A stretch of 64,000 nt of DNA from JADLGH01 sp964586675 (GTDB taxonomy: Bacteria; Desulfobacterota_D; UBA1144; Nemesobacterales; UBA2774), in the NCBI GenBank assembly GCA_964586675.1, contig CAZPHQ010000015.1:1-64000 (forward strand), given 5' to 3'. Of this stretch, positions 8,275 through 14,879 are shown one piece after another. The notes below the pieces were generated by a model. It did not search any database, was not told the DNA's origin, and was given only the letters and a program-made list of their open reading frames with translations. The translations under genes were made by a program, and so were the position numbers. The first letter of the stretch is position 1, and every line of letters begins with the position of its first letter.

Positions 8275-8345
8275 CCTATAAGGAATTGAAATTTATGTTA
8301 ATGTCCTGATATTCATATTTTAGCCTACCTATAAGGATTAGAACC
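8275..8345 (+). ncRNA. CreR-like pseudo-crRNA (psiR1 - pseudo-spacer - psiR2)
   Basis: Plus-strand RNA gene between cas8b and cas6. PsiR1 (8275-8292) matches the last 18 nt of the array repeat at 17 positions, including the handle ATTGAAA. PsiR2 (8316-8345) matches the full 30-nt repeat at 22 positions without gaps, with the core CTACCTATAAGGA intact. Between them lie 23 nt (8293-8315), well short of the array's 36-nt spacers. The first 22 nt target the cas8b promoter. Known precedents, from memory, are the CreR and CreA RNAs found next to cas genes, often between cas6 and cas8 in type I-B, which guide Cascade to repress cas or toxin promoters. A weak promoter (TTTCGA 8224-8229, TAAACT 8247-8252) is possible upstream. 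That the RNA is expressed is inference. Confidence 0.85.
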
Positions 8346-8359
8346 GCCGTATGCGGTTC
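8341..8359 (+). terminator. GC-rich hairpin at the 3' end of the CreR-like RNA
   Basis: A perfect 7-bp stem, GAACCGC (8341-8347) and GCGGTTC (8353-8359), with the loop CGTAT, starts within the last bases of psiR2. T-rich but interrupted sequence follows. It could terminate or stabilise the RNA on the plus strand; on the minus strand it lies 44 nt past the cas6 stop. Confidence 0.4.
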
Positions 8360-8402
8360 GTTATATGTATAGTTTTGGCATATCAATTTATATCACCTCA
8401 AA

Positions 8403-9137
8403 TTATATCACCTCGAAGCACCCGAAGCCCTGGGAGTTTTTGCCGCCAAGGCCGGCGTCGTATGCCATCTTCATGAGCTCCCGGTTGCCCGAGAGCTCGT
8501 ATATACCCGTCCATCCCTTGATTATGGTCCCCTTGTAGGAGACGATCTTCTGGTTTCCGGAATTGACCTTTAAAGGCACGAGGCGTATCTCACCCTGAGG
8601 CTTTTTCTTGTGGTAGGCCAGGAATTTTTTCCTGGCATTTTCGGATATGAGGTCTCCGAATTCGCTCTCGAAGGGAGAGTAATAGTACGTCTTTTTCCTC
8701 CCGTCGGGGTGGGAGAGCGTGCTGTATATCGTGACCGGGGAAAGCATCTTTATTTTGACCTTATCCCTGTCTATCGCGGAGTCAGCCACCTCGGCCGATG
8801 ACAGCGAGACGCGCTGCGCCGCGATCCTGACGCTTTTTCTACGCAGAAGCTCCTCGGCGAGCTCTTGCGTAAACTCGTTCATCGCCGAGTTCACGACAAG
8901 CCGGAAGCTCGACAAGAACCTTATAGAGCCGTCCGCCTTGTTGAATTCGTAGTCCCCGAGGATGCGGGAAAATGTGAAGAGCTTGAAATTTCTCTTGCCG
9001 ATCTGAAAGCCCTTGTCGTGGAGGATCTTGGCGAGCTTGGGAGAGATGGATTTATACAGAAACCCCTGTATCTGGTAGTTGTAATCGATCGGGACGACGA
9101 ATTCTTTTTCAGGGCTGAATTCGAGGAGAAGACGCAC
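8403..9137 (-). CDS. cas6: CRISPR-associated endoribonuclease Cas6
   Basis: 244 aa ribonuclease that cuts pre-crRNA inside each repeat, leaving the 8-nt handle. The N-terminus MRLLLEFSPEKEF and PIDYNYQIQGFLYKSISP is typical of Cas6; His40 in ILHDKGF is the likely catalytic histidine. The C-terminal glycine-rich loop GLGGKNSQGFGCFEV (about 229-243) closes the second RAMP fold. The start is a GTG at the conserved N-terminus, only 7 nt after a TATAAT box, so the mRNA may be leaderless. Cas6 is transcribed from its own promoter, separate from the cas8b operon. Confidence 0.95.
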   Translation of the reverse strand: MRLLLEFSPEKEFVVPIDYNYQIQGFLYKSISPKLAKILHDKGFQIGKRNFKLFTFSRILGDYEFNKADGSIRFLSSFRLVVNSAMNEFTQELAEELLRRKSVRIAAQRVSLSSAEVADSAIDRDKVKIKMLSPVTIYSTLSHPDGRKKTYYYSPFESEFGDLISENARKKFLAYHKKKPQGEIRLVPLKVNSGNQKIVSYKGTIIKGWTGIYELSGNRELMKMAYDAGLGGKNSQGFGCFEVI

Positions 9138-9144
9138 ACTGTTG

Positions 9145-9174
9145 ATTATAAATTTAATTTATATTGGAAGTCAA
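9145..9174 (-). promoter_or_regulatory. cas6 promoter
   Basis: TTGACT (9174-9169), an 18-bp spacer and a perfect TATAAT (9150-9145). The expected start point coincides with the GTG start codon of cas6 or lies within two bases of it. The -35 hexamer is the same as in the cas8b promoter. Confidence 0.75.
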
Positions 9175-9235
9175 GAGAAAAAGTCACTTGGGTAGGAAAT
9201 ATTACAAGACGCATGCATGCCGCCTCGAATCGAAG

Positions 9236-9784
9236 TTACGAAGATGCCGTCTGGTTTCTCTTTGTGACCGCGGCGTAGAGGTAGTAGGCGATCAGGAGGA
9301 CGGTTATCGCCGTGAGAACGAGCTTCGCCGTCGAGGCCGCGGAGGCGAGGAAAATGGCAGCGCCGCCCGCGTTTACGGGGTCGGCGAGCTTGAAGATGAA
9401 TATCGTGTTAGCTATCGCTCCGAGAACTCCGGCAATGATCGGAATGCTGAACAGCTTGACAGCAGTTCCGCGTTCGAGCCCTTTTACCAGCGCCCCCAGG
9501 AGGTTTGCCATGAACCCGATATATCCGACGAGGAAGAGGTAGTCGATCCAGTTGAGTATTATGAGGGAGCGGACGCCTTTCTCACCGCACTGGTTGACGA
9601 TGTCCATGAACGCGCCCTTCGTGAACGCGAGCTCGAGCGGGATCATCCCGGGGCAGCCCGCCGGCCTTACGAGCTCGTCGGTGTAGTGCATGGCTATCGC
9701 CGTAAGCACGAAATAGCACCCCGAAAATATGAGGAACTCCTTTACGGCGATCGCGTTGAAGAGAAAGTTCATGATCCTGCACAT
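9236..9784 (-). CDS. Small integral membrane protein, function unknown
   Basis: 182 aa that I cannot place in a named family. Hydrophobic stretches near residues 16-33, 72-95, 110-130 and 148-172 suggest four transmembrane helices. Cysteines at about 23, 44 and 66 are not in a recognisable metal motif. An AAGGAGG sequence 11 nt before the ATG at 9784 supports the start. The gene follows cas6 on the other side of a 98-nt gap and ends just before it, but its codon use and GC content are those of the chromosome, so it is probably a housekeeping neighbour and not part of the CRISPR system. Confidence 0.75.
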   Translation of the reverse strand: MCRIMNFLFNAIAVKEFLIFSGCYFVLTAIAMHYTDELVRPAGCPGMIPLELAFTKGAFMDIVNQCGEKGVRSLIILNWIDYLFLVGYIGFMANLLGALVKGLERGTAVKLFSIPIIAGVLGAIANTIFIFKLADPVNAGGAAIFLASAASTAKLVLTAITVLLIAYYLYAAVTKRNQTASS

Positions 9785-9942
9785 ATGTGGGCCGCCTCCT
9801 TTGCCGCCAAAGAGTATCCAGTATAGCCGGAAACATTCAACCCCGGCGTGGCGTCGGGCCTTTGGAATCGGCGCCGGCGCTGTGTTAATATTTTATTCCA
9901 AAACGGCTCGGTGAAGCGACCGACGTGAGAGGATGGAGTCAG

Positions 9943-10263
9943 ATGAACGATGAAAGCAGGATAGAAAAATTAAAGGCGGGCGTGGAAAAAAATCCGGACA
10001 ATCCCCTTGCGAGGTATGGGCTAGCGAACGAGTATTACAAGCTCGGACTCTACGACGAGGCGATCACAGAGATAAACGAGTACCTCAAAATAACGGAGGA
10101 CCAGGGCGCGGTCTACAGGATGCTCGCCGAGTGTTACCTCAACATCGGCGACTCGGAGATGGCAAGGGAGGCCTACTACAAAGGGATAGAGGCGGCGACG
10201 AAGCACGGGCACCCCGGCATGGCCGAGGAATTCGAGGAAGCTATAGACATGATAGAGGATTAG
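9943..10263 (+). CDS. Tetratricopeptide repeat protein
   Basis: 106 aa, chiefly about two and a half TPR units, e.g. NPLARYGLANEYYKLGLYDE and AVYRMLAECYLNIGDSEMAR. TPRs form a superhelical surface for binding other proteins. An in-frame GTG lies at 9925, but the ATG at 9943 has GGATGGAG directly upstream and is the better start. No signal peptide, so it is probably cytoplasmic. The partner is unknown and the neighbours give no hint. Confidence 0.85.
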   Translation: MNDESRIEKLKAGVEKNPDNPLARYGLANEYYKLGLYDEAITEINEYLKITEDQGAVYRMLAECYLNIGDSEMAREAYYKGIEAATKHGHPGMAEEFEEAIDMIED

Positions 10264-10322
10264 CCGGGGGTTCTAAAGTTGAATCCGGAACCTTAAAGAA
10301 GCCTCGCCTTCCACGATCCTCC

Positions 10323-11594
10323 CTAAAGATGAAGCCCCTCGTAAAGAGGGCCCGACTTCCGCTCGCGTGATAAATCCACGGCGTGTTTCAGCTCCCTTCT
10401 CGGCTTCCCGTCGAGGATAATGTCGGTGAGGGCGACCCCGGCCCCGTATGAAATCATGAGGCCTCTTCCCGTGTGCGCGGCGCATTCGTAAATGTTATCG
10501 TACCCCGGCACCTTCCCCAAATATCCCGACCTGTCAGGCGTCTCGGCGTAAATGCCCGCCCATCCCCTGACGAGCCTCACCTTCTCGAACGCGCTCATCC
10601 GGCGATAGAGCGGCTCCCAGATGTATTTCACGAACCGGCTCTCCTCGCTCATTCCGCCGAAGCTGAAGTCGAAGTTGTATCCCACGGGCTCGTCCATGTT
10701 CGAATAGCCGGCGAGTATCCCCGTACCCTCCTGGTGAAAGTAAACGTCCGAAGTATCTATCACCATCCCATACGCCGAAAGGTCGACGTCCGGCGCGTCG
10801 ATGACAACCATCTGCCGCCGCCGCGGCTTTATCTCGTCGTCCTGAAAACCGTAGAGCTTCGCGACCGCCGGGGCCCACGCGCCGGCAGTGTTAATAAAAG
10901 TCCCGCATTCGAGCTCGATCACGGGGAAGTCTCTGTCTGGCGCGCCTTTCGTCAGAATCTCCCTCGCCGCTTCGCTGAGCCCGCCGGAGCTTCGTGCAAG
11001 CGCGCCGAGGTCGTACGCCGTCGCCGCCCTCGCCTTCCCGTCCCGGACGTCTACTCCGTTGACGAAGCATCCGCCTATGAACTTCACCCCGCGCGCCTTC
11101 GCCGAGCCCCTGTAGTATTCCCTGAGCGAGTAATGGTCTATGAGCCCCGCCTTACGCGATATCGAAAGCCCGGCAATGCCCTCGGTGCTGGTGACGAGCG
11201 GGATCATGCGCGGGACGTCTTCGGGCGCGTGGAGCTCGACGGGGAGGCCGTATTCGACGTAGAGCGGATGGTTCTCGTTTACCTCCTTCCACGAGGCGCT
11301 CCCGTGCATCCAGTAGTACCCGAGCTCCCGGAACTGTATAATCTCGGATATCGTCTCGTAGAAGTCTATGGAATATTTGCAGAGCTCGATGTTCGCCCTG
11401 CTGCGCCACGTGGCCCTCACTCCCCCCGCGTTCTTGAGCGTCGAGGAATGCTCTCCTTCGAGGTCGAGGTCGAGCACCCCTATGCTCGCCTTCTCGCCCC
11501 GCCGTTCGAGCTCCTTCGAAAGCGCGCACGCGGCCGACGAGCCCAGTATGCCCGCCCCCGCGAAAAGAAAGTCGAAGCGGTTGCCCATAGCCAT
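10323..11594 (-). CDS. FAD-dependent oxidoreductase of the DAO family
   Basis: 423 aa. The N-terminus DFLFAGAGILGSSAACALS is a Rossmann dinucleotide fold; an Arg/Glu-rich region and NTAGAWAPAVAKLYG (about residues 257-271) follow, as in sarcosine oxidase or FOXRED1-like enzymes. The C-terminal ECAAHTGRGLMISYGAGVALTD is the second FAD contact of this family. Such enzymes oxidise amines, N-methyl amino acids or 2-hydroxy acids; the substrate cannot be told from sequence alone. It is transcribed away from the polymerase gene with only 60 bp between the two starts, so the promoters are divergent. Confidence 0.88.
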   Translation of the reverse strand: MAMGNRFDFLFAGAGILGSSAACALSKELERRGEKASIGVLDLDLEGEHSSTLKNAGGVRATWRSRANIELCKYSIDFYETISEIIQFRELGYYWMHGSASWKEVNENHPLYVEYGLPVELHAPEDVPRMIPLVTSTEGIAGLSISRKAGLIDHYSLREYYRGSAKARGVKFIGGCFVNGVDVRDGKARAATAYDLGALARSSGGLSEAAREILTKGAPDRDFPVIELECGTFINTAGAWAPAVAKLYGFQDDEIKPRRRQMVVIDAPDVDLSAYGMVIDTSDVYFHQEGTGILAGYSNMDEPVGYNFDFSFGGMSEESRFVKYIWEPLYRRMSAFEKVRLVRGWAGIYAETPDRSGYLGKVPGYDNIYECAAHTGRGLMISYGAGVALTDIILDGKPRRELKHAVDLSRERKSGPLYEGLHL

Positions 11595-11654
11595 ATTCTA
11601 GCACACAAAGGCGGCGGCTTTCGCTCCTTTATATTGTGTTATCCTTTTCCAACC

Positions 11655-12914
11655 GTGGACAGCTCGCCCCTCAACTGGCTCTTCGTCGACATGAACTCCT
11701 ACTTCGCCTCCGTCGAGCAGGAGCTACGCCCGGAGCTCCGCGGCAAGCCTGTCGGAGTCGTACCCGTCATGGCCGACAGCACGTGCTGCATAGCGGCGAG
11801 CTACGAGGCCAAGGCGTTCGGCGTCACCACGGGCACGAGGGTTTCGGCGGCGAAGAAGCTCTGCCCCGGGATCGTGCTCGTCGAATCGCGGCCCGTCGAA
11901 TACATAGAGATGCACGGGAAGATACGGGACGCCGTCGATTCCGTCGTCCCCGTTCACAGGGTCGATTCCATAGACGAGATGTCGTGCAGGCTCACTGGCC
12001 GGCAGACGGAGCTGGATAACGCCGTCCAGCTCGGCCGCGAGGTTAAAGACGCCATAAGGAAACAGGCCGGCGGGTATCTGAAATGCTCCGTCGGCATAGC
12101 GCCCAACCGCTTTCTCGCAAAGGTGGCGAGCGACATGCAGAAGCCCGACGGCTTCGTCGTCATAAAAAAGGAAGAGCTTCCAGAAAAACTCTACAGCCTT
12201 TCGTTGTCGGACTTCCCAGGTATAGGGCGGCGAATGGAGGCGCGGATCAGGGCGAACGGGATCGATACCGTGAAGGCCCTCTGCGCGCTCTCGGAGGCGA
12301 GGATGGGCCGCATCTGGCAGAGCGTCGTCGGCAGGAAATGGTATTCGCTCCTCCGGGGTGATGATATCACCGAGCCCGAGACCGAGCGCCGGAGCGTCAG
12401 CCACTCGCACGTTCTCCCTCCCATGCAGAGGACGGACGAAGGCGTCCGCGCGGTCTTCGTCAATCTCATACACAAGGCCGCATTCAGGCTCCGAAGGCTC
12501 GGCTGCCTTACGCGGAAGATGATAGTCGGAATAGATTGTTTCGGGGAGCACAAGAGCTGGAGGAAGGGCATCGATATAGACCTCAAGAATGACACGCAGA
12601 CGATGATAGAGGCTTTTACGGGAGTTTGGGACGGGCGTCCCCGCGGGCGGAAGCCGCTCAGGGTATCGGTCGCCTTCATCGACCTCGTCCCCGCCGGCGA
12701 GAGCACTCTCCCGCTGCTGCCGGGCGAAAGGAAAAGAGATAACGTCGCCGCAGCACTCGACAGAATTAACGACAAGTTCGGGACCAACAGTATATACTAC
12801 GGCTCGATGCACGCGGCCCCGGATGCGGTCCCTCTCAGGATTTCCTTCACGTCCATCCCCGACGTCATAAAGCCGAAGAAGCCCCTCCGCACTCCTGAAG
12901 AAAAAAAGAAATAG
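11655..12914 (+). CDS. Y-family DNA polymerase (DinB/ImpB group)
   Basis: 419 aa translesion polymerase. The catalytic aspartate lies in NWLFVDMNSYFASVEQ and the second acidic pair in SIDEMSCRLTG, the variant found in Y-family proteins often mislabelled ImpB; classical DinB has SIDEAYLD. Helix-hairpin-helix SDFPGIGRRMEARI and a little-finger domain follow. The frame is open far upstream, antisense to the flavoprotein gene, but polymerase similarity begins at the GTG at 11655, so I start there. Translesion activity is the family role; no LexA-like box was recognised upstream. Confidence 0.9.
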   Translation: MDSSPLNWLFVDMNSYFASVEQELRPELRGKPVGVVPVMADSTCCIAASYEAKAFGVTTGTRVSAAKKLCPGIVLVESRPVEYIEMHGKIRDAVDSVVPVHRVDSIDEMSCRLTGRQTELDNAVQLGREVKDAIRKQAGGYLKCSVGIAPNRFLAKVASDMQKPDGFVVIKKEELPEKLYSLSLSDFPGIGRRMEARIRANGIDTVKALCALSEARMGRIWQSVVGRKWYSLLRGDDITEPETERRSVSHSHVLPPMQRTDEGVRAVFVNLIHKAAFRLRRLGCLTRKMIVGIDCFGEHKSWRKGIDIDLKNDTQTMIEAFTGVWDGRPRGRKPLRVSVAFIDLVPAGESTLPLLPGERKRDNVAAALDRINDKFGTNSIYYGSMHAAPDAVPLRISFTSIPDVIKPKKPLRTPEEKKK

Positions 12915-12926
12915 ACCGGAATTTTC

Positions 12927-13439
12927 TCAGCCTTTCTTCTTTCCCGCGCCGAGCTTTTTCACAGCCTTTCTGCTTTCGTCGGCGACCTTCCCTATCGGAA
13001 AGAAAAAGAGGTACTGCCCGGTGTCGCGGAGAACGTCGAAGGCCCGGGAAGATACCCTGTCGAAGAACCTTATCGATTTCCCGTCCGTGATGAGGACCCA
13101 GTTGTGCGGCTCGGCCAGGACCTCGGGCATCTTCTCTTTTAGAAATCGGAGCACTTCGCGGAAGCGGCTCACGGGTATGCCGTTCTTCTGGAGAGAGACG
13201 AGCCACCTGAGGACGATGAAGTCTTCCGTGGAATAGAGCTTGGGGACCCCCCTCCCCTGCGCCGACCTCAGGCTCGGGACGATGAGCCCCGTGTGCTCGT
13301 AGTAGTAAAGATGGTCGTAATCGAGGTGGACGCCTTCGAGCGCCTCGATGAGCTTTATGACGTCTTTGCTTTTGAGGCCGGATTCGACCCTGCCCTGGGG
13401 CTCTTTCCTGTCCGTCTCTTTCGCCGCTCTCTTTTTCAC
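12927..13439 (-). CDS. MerR-like transcriptional regulator
   Basis: 170 aa. Residues about 44-85 read as a winged helix of the MerR type: YYYEHTGLIVPSLRSAQGRG, a Y-S-T-E-D motif, then IVLRWLVSLQKNGIPVSRFR. The N-terminus is basic and the C-terminus ends KKLGAGKKKG. No effector domain with cysteines is visible, so a metal sensor is unlikely. The start is a GTG. It is convergent with the polymerase gene and divergent from the isocitrate lyase-family gene, 134 bp away, which it might control. Confidence 0.8.
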   Translation of the reverse strand: MKKRAAKETDRKEPQGRVESGLKSKDVIKLIEALEGVHLDYDHLYYYEHTGLIVPSLRSAQGRGVPKLYSTEDFIVLRWLVSLQKNGIPVSRFREVLRFLKEKMPEVLAEPHNWVLITDGKSIRFFDRVSSRAFDVLRDTGQYLFFFPIGKVADESRKAVKKLGAGKKKG

Positions 13440-13573
13440 GCCGGGTCCGTAGAAAAATGCAGATACAGAGGAATTTATAGCTCCAGAATATCACAAACGC
13501 CGCCCCGAGTTCAATCCCGCTTGACACCTGCCCGGCCTCTATCTATTTTTCTCTTAAAAACGGGGGTGACGAC

Positions 13574-14452
13574 ATGGCGACTAACGGTGAGAGGCTTAGA
13601 GCGGTGCTTTCGGGCAAGGGCGTGCTCGTCCTGCCCGGGGTGCACGACTGCGTGAGCGCCAGGCTCGCCGAGGCGGCCGGGTTCGAGGCCGCATTCACGA
13701 GCGGGTTCGGCATATCGGCTTCCACGCTCGGCAGGCCGGATTTCGGGTTCCTGACGGCGACGGAGATGCTGGCGAGCGTGAGCCGCATCGTCTCGTCCGT
13801 CTCCATACCTGTCGTTGCCGACATAGACACCGGGTACGGGAATCCCCTTAACGTCATGAGAACGGTCGGCGAGATCGTATCCGCCGGGGCCGCCGGGATA
13901 ATACTCGAAGACCAGGAGTGGCCGAAGAAGTGCGGGCACTTCGAGGGGAAGCGGGTAATCCCCGCCGAGGAGCACGCCGAGAAGATACGCGCCGCTGTCG
14001 AGGCCCGCGGGGCGAGCGAGCTCGTCATCATAGGCCGGACAGACGCCCGCGCCGTTAACGGGCTCGACGACGCCATACGCAGGGGGAGGATATATTACGA
14101 ATCCGGGGCCGACGTCGTTTTCATCGAGGCCCCGCAGTCGGTCGAAGAGCTCCGTGAGATCGCGGCCGCGTTCCCCGACGCCCCGCTCTTCGCGAACATG
14201 GTCGAAGGAGGAAAGACGCCCCTCCTTAACGCGGCCGAGCTCGGCGAGCTCGGGTTCAAGATCGTAGTTTTCCCACTGGCCGGGCTCTTCTCGGCCACGA
14301 GGGCGATGGAAAACTGTTTTTCATACCTCAGGAAAAACGGCTCGACTTTCGGCTTTTCGGATATGCTCACGTTCAGGGAATTCGAGGCAGTCGTCGACGT
14401 TCCCGGATACCGCGCGCTCGAAAAGAAATTCTCCATTGCAAAAAAGGACTGA
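13574..14452 (+). CDS. Isocitrate lyase/PEP mutase family enzyme
   Basis: 292 aa TIM-barrel lyase. Visible motifs are the N-terminal LPGVHDCVSARLAEAAGF, VVADIDTGYGNP with the Mg-binding acidic residues, EDQEWPKKCGHFEGK (the K-K/R-C-G-H lyase loop of PrpB and isocitrate lyase) and NMVEGGKTP. The KCGH loop favours a C-C lyase such as 2-methylisocitrate lyase or an oxaloacetate decarboxylase-like enzyme over a phosphonate mutase. No prpC or prpD is adjacent, so the substrate is open. GGGGGTGA precedes the ATG. Confidence 0.85.
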   Translation: MATNGERLRAVLSGKGVLVLPGVHDCVSARLAEAAGFEAAFTSGFGISASTLGRPDFGFLTATEMLASVSRIVSSVSIPVVADIDTGYGNPLNVMRTVGEIVSAGAAGIILEDQEWPKKCGHFEGKRVIPAEEHAEKIRAAVEARGASELVIIGRTDARAVNGLDDAIRRGRIYYESGADVVFIEAPQSVEELREIAAAFPDAPLFANMVEGGKTPLLNAAELGELGFKIVVFPLAGLFSATRAMENCFSYLRKNGSTFGFSDMLTFREFEAVVDVPGYRALEKKFSIAKKD

Positions 14453-14460
14453 GGCGGACA

Positions 14461-14868
14461 GTGTCCGCTGACGACCGACGTAGCAAGCATGGAGCTATTG
14501 TCGCCAGTCGTGCGAATGTCGAATACAGTAGAGTGGCTGCTATGACGGAAAGCACACCGTGTGTGCGGACAACCGACGTAGCACAGAGGTGTGTGTTGGC
14601 AACTTTTCGCGCGACAGGAACTTTGAATTACTGTTCTTGCCTCGCCGGAAAACACACTACGTGCACGCCTCGCGTGCGGGAATCCGGCGTAGCAGGTAAG
14701 GAGCCGTTGTCACCTACCATGCGAATGGCGGATACAACCGTGTAGATGCCTATGTTTAAAAGCACACTGTGTCCGCTGACGACCGGCGTAGCAAGCATGA
14801 AGCTATTATCGCCCGTCGTGCGAACGTCGAATACAGCAGAGTGGCTGCTATGACGGAAAGCACACTGC
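14461..14868. repeat. Tandem repeat, four units of 100-110 bp
   Basis: The gene-free stretch 14453-14879 is built from a repeated unit. Units lie at 14461-14560, 14561-14660, 14661-14768 and 14769-14868. The first and last match at about 92 of 100 positions; the two middle units are degenerate but keep the GGCGTAGCA-like core and the AGCACACTGT-like end. Each unit closes with a GTGT/GCGG palindrome-rich junction. The plus frame is open through single units but substitutions are not biased to third positions, so a protein is unlikely. It lies between two convergent genes. Origin and role are unknown. Confidence 0.8.
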
Positions 14869-14879
14869 GTGTGCGGAAA

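Noticed and set aside
8346..8402. A possible CreT-like toxin RNA or mini-ORF next to the pseudo-crRNA.
   Set aside because: No start codon with a Shine-Dalgarno sequence and no rare-codon mini-ORF is visible; the pseudo-spacer matches the cas8b promoter, which fits a CreR regulator rather than a CreTA toxin pair.
10473..11654. Long open frame on the plus strand, in frame with the Y-family polymerase.
   Set aside because: It is antisense to the whole flavoprotein gene, rich in Arg/Pro/Val as shadow frames are, and polymerase similarity starts only at 11655.
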